From Methylomonas sp. LL1 (GTDB lineage Bacteria; Pseudomonadota; Gammaproteobacteria; Methylococcales; Methylomonadaceae), in NCBI RefSeq assembly GCF_015711015.1, contig NZ_CP064653.1, positions 62,001 to 126,000 on the forward strand: a stretch of 64,000 bases of DNA, read 5' to 3'. Position numbers and translations under genes: made by a program. The stretch's first letter is position 1. Each line of letters begins with the position of its first letter. The notes under the pieces are model-generated. The model made no database searches. It was given only the letters and a program-made list of their open reading frames with translations, and was not told the DNA's origin. Below, one piece after another: positions 9,465-18,658 of the stretch.

Positions 9465-10453
9465 AATTGATAAAAGTTGGATTCACGATAGTAATCCTGG
9501 TTTTAACGACCCTGTGGGGAGTCGGTGCCGTTTATTTTGGCGATTCTGATACCGGGGTTGTTCAACTTTGGATCTCGGCCATGTTCGGCCTATTGGGTTT
9601 GGCGGCATTGATTTGCCTGGGGTTGCCACGGTGGCGGAAGCGTTTGCTACTCGGCCATTCCATGGCGTTCATAATCATTTTGGCTTGGTGGCTCGGCATT
9701 AGTCCTTCCAACCAACGTAATTGGCAAATGGATGCCGGCAAACTGGCTTATGCCAGTTTTGTGGGCGACACCGTTACAGTCCACAATATCCGGAACTTTG
9801 ACTACCGTAGCGAATTTGATTTTCAGCCGGCTTATTACAGCAAAACCTTTGATTTGAATAAATTTCAGGGCATTGACCTGTTTTCGGTGTATTGGATGGG
9901 GCCGGCCATTGCGCACACCATCCTCAGTTTTGATTTTGGCGGCAATGATCACCTGGCGGTATCCATTGAAGCGCGCAAGGAACAGGGGGAAGGTTATTCA
10001 ACCATCAAGGGCTTTTTCCGCCAATACGAGTTGATTTACTTCGTGGCCGACGAACGGGATGTGATTCGCTTGCGCACCAACTACCGAAAAGATCCACCGG
10101 AACAGGTTTATAGGTATCGCCTACAAGGCTCGATGGAAAACGGCAGGCGTTTATTTTTGGAATACATGCGAAAAATCAATGAGCTGAATGAGCAACCGGC
10201 GTTTTACAATACCTTGCTGGATAATTGCACTACCGCGATATGGCTGCGTACTTTGTCCAATCAGGGTCATTTACCGTTTTCCTGGAAAATCCTGTTAAGT
10301 GGATATTTGCCGGAATATCTTTATCAATCCCAGCGGCTTGATACGCGCATGCCTTTTCAGGAGTTGCAACGGCAAGCACGGATCAACAGCCAGGCCCAGG
10401 CCGCCGATCAGTCGCCTGATTTTTCGATGCGGATTCGGGAGTCAAACCAATAG
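9461..10453 (+). CDS. DUF4105 membrane/periplasmic protein
   Basis: 330 residues. Three hydrophobic segments lie in the first 90 residues. Then comes a periplasmic domain with the DUF4105 pattern: the HNIRNFDYRSEFDF segment, an arginine-rich middle, and the LDNCTTAIW motif near residue 255 that carries a conserved Asn-Cys pair and suggests a papain-like or peptidase-like fold. The start overlaps the previous stop by four bases. Its role is unknown. The context suggests work in the envelope together with the outer-membrane and META-domain proteins. Confidence 0.82.
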   Translation: MKLIKVGFTIVILVLTTLWGVGAVYFGDSDTGVVQLWISAMFGLLGLAALICLGLPRWRKRLLLGHSMAFIIILAWWLGISPSNQRNWQMDAGKLAYASFVGDTVTVHNIRNFDYRSEFDFQPAYYSKTFDLNKFQGIDLFSVYWMGPAIAHTILSFDFGGNDHLAVSIEARKEQGEGYSTIKGFFRQYELIYFVADERDVIRLRTNYRKDPPEQVYRYRLQGSMENGRRLFLEYMRKINELNEQPAFYNTLLDNCTTAIWLRTLSNQGHLPFSWKILLSGYLPEYLYQSQRLDTRMPFQELQRQARINSQAQAADQSPDFSMRIRESNQ

Positions 10454-10496
10454 CGGAGTAAATTCTCGGCGGTGTCGAGGCGCTACAAACTCAGAC

Positions 10497-11039
10497 TTAC
10501 TGGCTGACGGGGCTAGGATAACCTTGCACGATTTTTTCCACGGCTTGCTTGATCCGGTCGGCATTCGTTTCCGGATCGCTGACCGTGCCGGTACCGACGC
10601 CGCGAAATACCAATTTCTGGGTTTTGGCATCGACGAAATCGAGTATTAACGTCCCCTCGGTATATTGCGATACATCGGTATAGTAGTAAGGCGCGCCGGT
10701 CCACATGCCGTATCGCCCGTACCGGTAAGGTACGCCGGCGCTCGATTGGTGCACCATCAGTTTTTCCTGGGCCGAAATATGGCGCACGATGTGCAGGTCG
10801 GCATTTTCGGTGGTTTCTAAAATGCCATGACGGGCCAAACTGTTGCGCAGAGTCTCACGCAACGCGGTTTCACTCGATGGCGACAAGCCTATCTTTTCGA
10901 GGCTAGGGTCCAGGATATAACTATGATATTGCGCGAAGGAAGCCGAACGATCGAAGTCGGTGGTGACCGAAACAGTGGAACACGCCGGCAGGACAAAAAC
11001 GCCAACGGCAAGCAAATATCCGCGTATTGATGTAAGCAT
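10497..11039 (-). CDS. DUF4136 lipoprotein
   Basis: The frame opens at 11120, but the ATG at 11039 is preceded by GGAGAT at a good distance and opens a lipoprotein signal (MLTSIRGYLLAVG ... LPACS). The mature protein has the DUF4136 pattern: VTTDFDRSASFAQYHSY at the start, an ENADLHIVRHI strand, a glycine/tyrosine-rich loop, and the closing GTLILDFVDAKTQKLVFRG with an amphipathic last helix. The function of the family is unknown. It is the last gene of a minus-strand group, 34 bases after the antiporter, and converges on the DUF4105 gene. Confidence 0.85.
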   Translation of the reverse strand: MLTSIRGYLLAVGVFVLPACSTVSVTTDFDRSASFAQYHSYILDPSLEKIGLSPSSETALRETLRNSLARHGILETTENADLHIVRHISAQEKLMVHQSSAGVPYRYGRYGMWTGAPYYYTDVSQYTEGTLILDFVDAKTQKLVFRGVGTGTVSDPETNADRIKQAVEKIVQGYPSPVSQ

Positions 11040-11073
11040 GGTGGTTATCTCCAAAGATGGCAATGGCTTAGAC

Positions 11074-12309
11074 CTAACTTTCCAGTTCATCGCGTTGGTG
11101 TTCCGGCGCGTTCGGATCAAGCTGGGTTATGCGTTTGGCATAGTAGTTTATTCCCGGCAACGCGCTCAGGCCGTGGCTAAAGATGCTGACCAGCACGGTC
11201 ATCATCAGCGCCAGTTTGATAGTATTCTCGCCCGGAAGATGAGCTTGACGTTCAAGATATACCAGGCCCAACACGATGGAAGCGAGGCCTCGTGGGCCAA
11301 ACCAGCCCATGAACAAAACGGTCGAACGGCTCAAACCGCTGCCCAGCAACGCCAACGCCACTGGTATCATGCGCGCCAGGGTCAAACTGAAAACGGCATA
11401 GACTAGATGTATGGCATCGAACTGTGCCCAGGACCTCGCCACCAGCAATCCGAACAGGAAGAACACGAAAAAATCGAATAACTGGCCCCAGGTTTCGGTG
11501 AATTCGACACTTCGGCGTCCAGCATCCGCGAAGCCCAACTGCACGGCAAAACCGGCCACATAACCGGCAATGAACATGCTGGCGCCGGTAGCTTCCGATG
11601 CAATCACACACAATAAGGGAATGGATACCAAGCCCATTTGTTGCATGGACTCATCCATCCATTGTCTGCGAGAAGCTAATGTCAGCAACCAGCCTCCGCT
11701 TGCGCCGATGGCGATACCGACCAACGTGCCATAGCCTATTTGTTCGCCTATAAAGCGAGAAAGTACCTCGCCGGCCCCTTCGCTGGTCTGTAAAGCCAAG
11801 GCAATGCAACACATCAAAAACGGCACGGAAAGCCCGTCATTAAGCCCGGCCTCGACATTTAAGGCCTGGCGAATGCGGACGGGGACATAAGGGCTATTGA
11901 CGATCACCATGCCTAGCCCGGCATCGGTCGGCGCTAGGATGGCGGCCAGGATGCCGGCTTCCTGCCAGCCGAGGCTTGGAAAAATCAGCATTGCTCCTAT
12001 CGCGCCCAGAAGAATGGTTAGCAGCATACCGGTCGTCAGCAGGCGGATCGGCAAGTTTCGGTTTGATGTCAAACTCTTCAAACTGATGCGCGCCGCATCG
12101 GTAAATAGTGTCATCACTAAGCCAATTTCGGCCACCAGTAAAAAACCCTGGCGTTTGAGTTCCGGGTCGCTGAATGCCGGAGGTAAGCGATAGAGAACAA
12201 TGCCGGCCAGCGTGAACAAGATAGGCCCGGTGATAATCGTGCGTTGCAGTCGCCGCGATACCAGGCTGTAGACGAATACCGTCAAGATAAAAGTGGCAAT
12301 GAAGATCAT
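11074..12309 (-). CDS. CPA1-type cation:proton antiporter
   Basis: 411 residues made almost entirely of membrane helices (about 11-13). A conserved asparagine/aspartate-rich pair occurs in the middle: ILAPTDAGLGMVIVNSP, where the family has its ion-binding TD segment, and NVEAGLNDGLSVP, the typical E-x-x-x-N-D of monovalent cation:proton antiporters. It would exchange sodium or potassium for protons across the inner membrane. It sits between the STAS-like gene (36-base gap) and the DUF4136 gene. An N-ATPase that may pump sodium lies elsewhere in the window; a joint role in ion balance is possible but not shown by linkage. Confidence 0.9.
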   Translation of the reverse strand: MIFIATFILTVFVYSLVSRRLQRTIITGPILFTLAGIVLYRLPPAFSDPELKRQGFLLVAEIGLVMTLFTDAARISLKSLTSNRNLPIRLLTTGMLLTILLGAIGAMLIFPSLGWQEAGILAAILAPTDAGLGMVIVNSPYVPVRIRQALNVEAGLNDGLSVPFLMCCIALALQTSEGAGEVLSRFIGEQIGYGTLVGIAIGASGGWLLTLASRRQWMDESMQQMGLVSIPLLCVIASEATGASMFIAGYVAGFAVQLGFADAGRRSVEFTETWGQLFDFFVFFLFGLLVARSWAQFDAIHLVYAVFSLTLARMIPVALALLGSGLSRSTVLFMGWFGPRGLASIVLGLVYLERQAHLPGENTIKLALMMTVLVSIFSHGLSALPGINYYAKRITQLDPNAPEHQRDELES

Positions 12310-12345
12310 GGTGGGCGACTCCGCGACAAGAATAGGTCAGTCAGC

Positions 12346-12708
12346 TTAATTTTCAGTCAACCAGGCTTGGGCTTTGCTGAGTTCGGCCGGTGTAAAATAT
12401 TCGATTGGAAATTCCCGAAAGCCTTTACCGGTAAACAACAAGGCTAGTTCCTCCCATTTCTTTTCACCGACAAGCGCCATTTTATTGATATAGGGGTCGC
12501 TTGTGTCCTGGAACGAAATGTCGTCCCAATCTCCCGCCTTGTCCCATCCCAGAAAATCTTCGGTAATGACGAGGACACGTATGCCTCCTTCCCGGCCTAT
12601 GATGTTTATTACCGACTTCTGTAGGCTGGTCAATTCCGAGTAAGTCAATTTTCCGCTGATTTTGGCGGTTACCAGGCCGCCAATATGACTGATGATTTCC
12701 GCGCTCAT
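12346..12708 (-). CDS. STAS/SpoIIAA-like protein
   Basis: 120 residues without signal or membrane helix. The fold pattern (GLVTAKISGKLTYSE, then an RVLVITEDFLGW strand, then KMALVGEKKWEE with the FTPAELSKAQAWL end) matches the small SpoIIAA-like STAS/SEC14-type proteins. These are soluble and often stand alone. Their role is poorly known; lipid or ligand binding is a family-level guess. It is transcribed with the antiporter just downstream (36-base gap). Confidence 0.82.
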   Translation of the reverse strand: MSAEIISHIGGLVTAKISGKLTYSELTSLQKSVINIIGREGGIRVLVITEDFLGWDKAGDWDDISFQDTSDPYINKMALVGEKKWEELALLFTGKGFREFPIEYFTPAELSKAQAWLTEN

Positions 12709-12783
12709 GATGTTATCCCGTATGTTGCCATCCGCTAGTTCGGGATGGAGTCAGTATTTAAATTGGCTGTCCATTTTCCGGTG

Positions 12784-13875
12784 TCAAACCACTCTTGTGT
12801 CATCTAGCCAGGAAAGGAACAATTTATAGCCTAGTGCCAGCACAACCGCGCCGACGAATAGCCCGATGATTCCGGAAAATATCATGCCGCCGATGGCGCC
12901 TATGAAAATCACGGCCATGGGCAGGTCCAGGCCATGGCCCATTAAAATGGGCTTCAACACATTATCGATTAAGCCTACCCCTAGCATCCAAACCATGAAC
13001 ACAGTGGCAAATAAGGTTTCGTGTATCGAAAACACATAAATGATACTGGGCAGAAGCAGGATCATCGTCGGCAATTGCACCACGGCAATAAACAAACAGG
13101 CAATTGTCAGCAAACCGGCTCCAGGCAGGCCCGCGACAAAGAAACCGACGCCAGCCAACATTGACTGAATCAGTGCCACGCCTAAAACCCCACGCGCTAC
13201 GCCACGGATCGTGGCGATACAGAGTTCAATCAATTCCTGGCCCTTATCGCCGGCAATACGCTTGCCGATAGACAAGGCCAGTTGATGGCCGCTGACGCCA
13301 TTGACCAGCAATAGGCCACAGATGATGACCGAAACCAGCAGTTGCAAAATCGCCATGATGGTTGAAGCGCCCGAGGCAAATAACCACTTGCTGGCTTCCT
13401 TGAGTTGTGGGGCAAATGTCTTGGCGGCCTCGCCGAAATTATTTGCCGCCAATTGCCAAAAGTTGAACAGGGGCTGGCCGATCAAGGGCCAGGCCGCCAC
13501 TTTTTCGGTCGGCTGGGGGATGGCAAACTGATTTTGCTGAAGTTTTGCCGTCAATTCCCGCACGTTTTCGCTAACCATGTCGGCTAAAAATCCACACGGA
13601 CCCAAGATGACCAAAAGCAGTAAAGCCGTTAGCAGGGCGGCCGAGAGCTTTTCACGTTGGCCCAGCAGGATAGAGAGTTTGCCATGCAAGGGATAAAGTG
13701 CAACCGCGATAATGACTCCCCACGCCAATGGGTTGATGAAGGGCTGGGCAATATGAAAGCACCAACTTAACAACAAGAACAACAGGCCGATTTTGATGGC
13801 GGCTTCGAGCGCATTTCGAGTGAAGTCTTCGGTCGTCATTGTATGGGGGTCGTTTTGCATTTTCTTTTGCACCAC
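12784..13875 (-). CDS. AI-2E family transporter
   Basis: 363 residues with about eight membrane helices and the typical large periplasmic/cytoplasmic loop in the middle (residues 85-170). The conserved second half (GVALIQSMLAGVGF, PLLGVGLIDNVLKPILMG-type segments, here MLGVGLIDNVLKPIL) marks the AI-2E/PerM family. Members move small molecules or ions; some act as sodium:proton antiporters. The start is uncertain: GTG at 13875, ATG at 13860 and ATG at 13839 all lack a good ribosome binding site. It is 75 bases upstream of the STAS-like gene on the same strand. Confidence 0.88.
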   Translation of the reverse strand: MVQKKMQNDPHTMTTEDFTRNALEAAIKIGLLFLLLSWCFHIAQPFINPLAWGVIIAVALYPLHGKLSILLGQREKLSAALLTALLLLVILGPCGFLADMVSENVRELTAKLQQNQFAIPQPTEKVAAWPLIGQPLFNFWQLAANNFGEAAKTFAPQLKEASKWLFASGASTIMAILQLLVSVIICGLLLVNGVSGHQLALSIGKRIAGDKGQELIELCIATIRGVARGVLGVALIQSMLAGVGFFVAGLPGAGLLTIACLFIAVVQLPTMILLLPSIIYVFSIHETLFATVFMVWMLGVGLIDNVLKPILMGHGLDLPMAVIFIGAIGGMIFSGIIGLFVGAVVLALGYKLFLSWLDDTRVV

Positions 13876-14085
13876 TGGTCTGTAAGGAATGGTCTTGAAA
13901 TAGCCTATGCACCTGTTCGCACCTACCGTTGCCGAACTTGTTTCTCGCCTATGCCTAAGCGGGGTTTCCAGGCCGAGTTAAACCTGACTTCCGCCATTAC
14001 CTTCGGCAAATTTCATTGTTCCGGCAAGGCTTGCGGTATGTTGGTATTAACTTGACTCGTAAATAAATTCTAACCATAAAGGAAA

Positions 14086-15522
14086 CTATGGAAAAAATAC
14101 CGCATCCCTAGGCTTGGGCGTGTCCACTTGTTGTTCCGCCGCCACGATCCAGCCGCCGCCCATGGCCCGATACAATTGGATCAGCGAGGTAAAGGTATCG
14201 CCTCGGGCCTGCACCAGCTCGATTTGGCCTTCATAATATTGGCGTAGCGCATCCAGCACCTCCAAGTAGGAGGTATAGCCTTCATCGTAACGTATCCGCG
14301 ACAAACGCAGATAATTTCGCAAAGCCTCTACTCGGCGAGCCTGAGTCGTTTGGCGTTCATTGGATTTGCTGCTGGCGATCAAACCATCTTCAAACTCGCG
14401 AAATGCCGCCAATATGGATTTTTGGTAAAAGGCCAAGGCTGCTTGTTGCGCGCCTTCCGCAGCCTGAACTTGTCCGGCGACGCGGCCGGCGGTGAAAATA
14501 GGGCCCAGTAATCGTCCGCCTATGGTCCAAAAATTCGCCCCCGGCGTGAACAGCGAAGCCAATTCGATGCTGGCCTGACCGAGATCACCGGTGAGCGTGA
14601 CTTTGGGAAAATATTCACCCCGAGCCACGCCGATTCGGGCATTCGCGGCGATTAGATTTTGTTCCGCTTGTTGAATATCCGGTCTGCGAGCCAATTGTTC
14701 CGAAGGCAAGCCCGCGGGTACCGCCGGCGGCAATAAATCGTCCAGAGTCCGGCCCCGAGCAATCGCGCCGGGCGGCTTACCCAGTAATAAACTCAAGGCA
14801 TGTTCGGCTTGGGCAATCTGTTGTTCGTAGTTGGGAACCAAGGCTCGGCGCCGTTCCAGTTCCGAATCCGATTGGCTCACTTCGATTTCCGATGCATAAC
14901 CCGCATCGAAACGGGCCTTGGCGATACGATTTTCCTCGGTTAGGCTGGCGACGGTTTGTCGGGTGATTTCCAGGCCCCGGTCCAATGCGCGTAAGGTGAT
15001 ATAAGTTTGGGCCACCGAACTGACCAGGGTCAACACGACCGCGTCACGGGCGGCTTCTTGAGCCAGCATATCGGCCCCGGCTGCTTCCTTGGCGCGACGC
15101 AACTGCCCCCAAACGTCCAATTCCCAAAACATCGTGGCACCGAGTTGCGCGGCATCGGTATCGGGTATTTTTCCGCCCAGCCCAGTCGCTTCACCGCTGG
15201 TTTGTTGCCGCTGGTAGCCACCCTGGCCGAAAATTTGGGGGAACAGATTAGCGCGGGTAGCGCCGTAGACGCCCATGAATTGCTCGACATTGGCAATCGC
15301 AATTTTAAGATCGAGATTGTTCAATAGCGCTTGATCGACCAGTTGATTCAGGACCGGATCCTGTAATTGTTCCCACCAAGCTAGGTTGGCGGTCTCGCGC
15401 GCGTCATCGACCCCAAAACGCCATTGCTGGGGCGCTTGGATTTGCGGTTTCTGGTAATCCGGACCAACGGTGAAACAGCCGGTCAAACTAATCGTCAATG
15501 CCAAAAGGCTTAATTTATTCAT
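14086..15522 (-). CDS. RND efflux outer-membrane lipoprotein (OprM/NodT type)
   Basis: 478 residues. The signal ends in LTGCFTVGPDY, the usual lipid cysteine and start of the NodT family. Two outer-membrane efflux (OEP) repeats follow, each with long helices for the periplasmic barrel; the second includes RRPDIQQAEQNLIAANARIGVARGEYFPK, described here as the family's RPDI to YFP stretch. It forms the outer channel of a tripartite pump. Its start lies eight bases inside the end of the pump gene, so the two are translationally coupled. It is the last gene of the operon. Confidence 0.94.
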   Translation of the reverse strand: MNKLSLLALTISLTGCFTVGPDYQKPQIQAPQQWRFGVDDARETANLAWWEQLQDPVLNQLVDQALLNNLDLKIAIANVEQFMGVYGATRANLFPQIFGQGGYQRQQTSGEATGLGGKIPDTDAAQLGATMFWELDVWGQLRRAKEAAGADMLAQEAARDAVVLTLVSSVAQTYITLRALDRGLEITRQTVASLTEENRIAKARFDAGYASEIEVSQSDSELERRRALVPNYEQQIAQAEHALSLLLGKPPGAIARGRTLDDLLPPAVPAGLPSEQLARRPDIQQAEQNLIAANARIGVARGEYFPKVTLTGDLGQASIELASLFTPGANFWTIGGRLLGPIFTAGRVAGQVQAAEGAQQAALAFYQKSILAAFREFEDGLIASSKSNERQTTQARRVEALRNYLRLSRIRYDEGYTSYLEVLDALRQYYEGQIELVQARGDTFTSLIQLYRAMGGGWIVAAEQQVDTPKPRDAVFFP

Positions 15523-18500
15523 GGCCTTCCCCTTCGGTTGCGGCCGTTTTGGATTTTGCCAGGTTTTCCACGAAATAGAACAATACCGGGATCAAAAAAA
15601 TGGCGATGGCGGTGGCGGCGGTCATGCCGCCGATGACCGCATAGCCCATTACCCGTCTCGACAAGGCGCCGGCGCCGCTGGCGATGGCGAGCGGTACGCA
15701 GCCCAGGATGAACGACAAAGCGGTCATCATAATTGGCCGCAGACGCAGGCGGGCGGCTTCCAGTGATGCGTCATAGAGGCTCTTGCCTTCCTCGACTCCC
15801 ATTTTGGCAAATTCGACGATCAGAATCGCGTTCTTGGCCGCCAGGCCGATCAACATCACTAGACCGATTTGCGCGTAGATGTTGTTCTCGTAATGTCCGA
15901 CCATCAAACCGGCAAAGGCACCGAACACCGCGATCGGCGTACCCAGCAATACGCTGAATGGCAGACTCCAGCTTTCATACAGCGCGGCCAGGATCAGGAA
16001 CACGCAAAATATGGCAAAGGCAAACACCACAGTCGGCGAAATGCCTTGCTGAGCCTGCTTTTCCTGGAAACTCATACCGATGTAGTCGTAGCCCATGTCC
16101 GAGGGCATGGTTTCGGCGAAGACTTGTTCCAACGCTTTCATCGCTTGGGCCGAGCTGAAGCCGGGTTTAGGCGTGACATTGATCTGCGCGCTGCGGAACA
16201 GGTTGTAGCGCATGGTGAATTCCGGGCCCTCGGTTTTGCGGATGGTGGTCAGCGCGGCCAGCGGCACGGTGTCGCCGGCGTTGTTGCGCACATAGAATTG
16301 CCCCAGCGCATTGGTGTCCTTGCGATATTCGCCTTCCGCTTGCACATAGGTCTGCCATTGCCGGCCGAAGCGATTGAAATAGTTGATGAAGCCTGAACCC
16401 ATATAAGCCTGCAAGGTTTTGTAGACATCCGATAGCTGCACGCCTTGTTTCAGCACCTTGTCTCTATCCACATCCACCATGATTTGCGGCACCGATGGCA
16501 CGGCGGTGGTAAAGGCGTTGGCGATTTCGGGGCGATTCTTCGCCGCGGCGATGAATTTCTCGGTGTTGGCGGCCAAATAGGCGACATCCTTGCCGGCCCT
16601 GTCTTCCAGCACCATGGTCACGCCGCCCGAGGTACCCACGCCCGGAATCGCCGGTGGCGGGAAGGCCACGCCAATTGCTTCGGGAAGTTTGGCCAGCTCC
16701 TGATTCAGATGCGCCTTGATGGCCGCGTATTGTTCTTCCGGCTTGGTGCGTTCCGCCCAGTTTTTCAATGAAATGAAGAAAAAGGTGTTGTAGGTGGTAT
16801 TGGCTTGGCTGAGCATGTTGTAGCCAATTACCGAGGAGTAGAATTCTACGCCAGGGGTATTTTTCAGGATTTCCTCCACCTTGCGAGTGGCCTCGTCGGT
16901 GCGTTGCAGTGAACTGACGTTGGGTAACTGAATGCCGGCGAACAGATAACCCTGGTCTTCGTCGGGCAGAAAGCCCATCGGTACGCTTTTACCGAGTCCT
17001 CCGGCAAACACCGTCAAAATCCCCAGGAAAACCATGCTGAGCAGACTCTTGCGTATCAATACCGAGCAGAAACTGACATAGCCTTCATTGGCAATACCGA
17101 AGCGGCGGTTGAAAGCGTCGTAGAATTTTTGCAGCGGACCCGTGCCACGCACTCTGGGTCTTAACAGCAGTGCCGCCAATGCCGGACTCAACGACAAGGA
17201 GTTGAAGGTGGAAATCATTACCGACACACCCACCGTGACGGCGAATTGCTGGTACAGACGGCCGGTAATGCCTGGAATGAACACGGTTGGCAAAAATACC
17301 GCAATCAACGCCAACGAAGTGCCGATGATGGGGCCGGTGACTTCCTGCATGGTTTTTAGCGTGGCTTCCTTGGGGCTCAAACCCTTTTCGATATGATGCT
17401 CGACTGCCTCAACCACCACTATGGGGTCGTCGACTACCAGACCGATCGCCAGTACCAGACCAAACAGCGACAGGGTATTGATCGAGAAACCCAGCATTGG
17501 GAATAGCATGAAGGTGCCGATCAACGATACAGGTACCGCCAACAGCGGAATCAGGGTAGGGCGCCAGCCTTGCAGGAACAGGAACACCACCAGTATCACC
17601 AGAACCATGGCCTCGAACAAGGTATGCATGATTTCGTTGATGCCTTCGGTAACCGCCAACGTGGTGTCCAAGGCAATCACATAATCCAAGTCTTCGGGGA
17701 AGCGAGTCTTCAGTTCCTCCATCACTTTTTTTGCGCCCTCGGCTGCTTCGATGGCGTTGGTGCCGGGTAGCTGATAGAGGGCGACCAGCGCAGCCGGTTT
17801 GCCGTTCAAGCGTCCTATCATGTCGTAGGTCTGGGCGCCCAGTTCGATACGGCCGACGTCCTTGATCCGAACGATGGAGCCGTCGGATTCGGCTCGTAAG
17901 ACGATATTGCCGAATTCTTCCTCGGTCTGCAGACGGCCTTGAGCCCGCACCGCATAGGTGAATTCTTGGCCGGGTGGTACCGGCTCGCCGCCGACCTTGC
18001 CGGCCGGGTTGACGTTGTTCTGCGCCTGCACGGCGCTGACGATTTCCGGGATGGTGATATTCAGTTTCGCCAATTGATCCGGCTTGACCCATATTCGCAT
18101 CGCATATTGACCGGCGCCGAATACCGACACGCTGGCGATGCCCTTGACCCGGGTCATCTGGTCGTTGATGTTGATGTAGGCGTAATTGGCCAAAAAGATG
18201 TTGTCGTAGCTGCCTTTCGGTGAGTACAGCGCGAACATGACCAGCGGCGATGCGGTGGATTTTTGCACGTTGACGCCGAAATTGCGTACGTCCTGCGGCA
18301 GTTGCGATTCGGCCTGGGATTTACGCATCTGCGCAAGTACTTGGTCGGTGTTCGGGTCGGTCGCTACATCGAAATTAACCCGCAACGTCATCTGCCCGTT
18401 GTTGGCGTTGATGGAATACATGTAGTTCATGTTATCCACGCCGGACATCTGCTGTTCGATGGGGGTAGCCACCGATTGTTCGACCGTCACCGCATCGGCA

Positions 18501-18652
18501 CCGGTGTAGGTGGTTTGTACCTGGATTTCCGGCGGAGCGATGGCGGGGAACTGTGCAATCGGCAGCCCCATCATCGAGACCAGGCCGATCATCACCATCA
18601 GGATGGCGATGACGATCGCCACGATAGGGCGATTGATGAAAAATTTGGCCAT
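15515..18652 (-). CDS. RND multidrug efflux pump, HAE1 family (AcrB/MexB-like)
   Basis: 1045 residues, the normal length for AcrB-type pumps. It opens with MAKFFINRPIVAIVIAI, the standard first membrane helix. The proton relay aspartates are present in the fourth helix (GLVVDDPIVVVEAVEHH) and the conserved lysine in the tenth (GLAAKNAILIVEFAK). Two large periplasmic loops follow helices 1 and 7. It would export drugs, dyes or other amphipathic compounds using the proton gradient. The gene lies six bases after the adaptor gene and overlaps the outer-membrane gene by eight bases. No regulator gene adjoins the operon. Confidence 0.96.
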   Translation of the reverse strand: MAKFFINRPIVAIVIAILMVMIGLVSMMGLPIAQFPAIAPPEIQVQTTYTGADAVTVEQSVATPIEQQMSGVDNMNYMYSINANNGQMTLRVNFDVATDPNTDQVLAQMRKSQAESQLPQDVRNFGVNVQKSTASPLVMFALYSPKGSYDNIFLANYAYININDQMTRVKGIASVSVFGAGQYAMRIWVKPDQLAKLNITIPEIVSAVQAQNNVNPAGKVGGEPVPPGQEFTYAVRAQGRLQTEEEFGNIVLRAESDGSIVRIKDVGRIELGAQTYDMIGRLNGKPAALVALYQLPGTNAIEAAEGAKKVMEELKTRFPEDLDYVIALDTTLAVTEGINEIMHTLFEAMVLVILVVFLFLQGWRPTLIPLLAVPVSLIGTFMLFPMLGFSINTLSLFGLVLAIGLVVDDPIVVVEAVEHHIEKGLSPKEATLKTMQEVTGPIIGTSLALIAVFLPTVFIPGITGRLYQQFAVTVGVSVMISTFNSLSLSPALAALLLRPRVRGTGPLQKFYDAFNRRFGIANEGYVSFCSVLIRKSLLSMVFLGILTVFAGGLGKSVPMGFLPDEDQGYLFAGIQLPNVSSLQRTDEATRKVEEILKNTPGVEFYSSVIGYNMLSQANTTYNTFFFISLKNWAERTKPEEQYAAIKAHLNQELAKLPEAIGVAFPPPAIPGVGTSGGVTMVLEDRAGKDVAYLAANTEKFIAAAKNRPEIANAFTTAVPSVPQIMVDVDRDKVLKQGVQLSDVYKTLQAYMGSGFINYFNRFGRQWQTYVQAEGEYRKDTNALGQFYVRNNAGDTVPLAALTTIRKTEGPEFTMRYNLFRSAQINVTPKPGFSSAQAMKALEQVFAETMPSDMGYDYIGMSFQEKQAQQGISPTVVFAFAIFCVFLILAALYESWSLPFSVLLGTPIAVFGAFAGLMVGHYENNIYAQIGLVMLIGLAAKNAILIVEFAKMGVEEGKSLYDASLEAARLRLRPIMMTALSFILGCVPLAIASGAGALSRRVMGYAVIGGMTAATAIAIFLIPVLFYFVENLAKSKTAATEGEGHE

Positions 18653-18658
18653 GTCGAA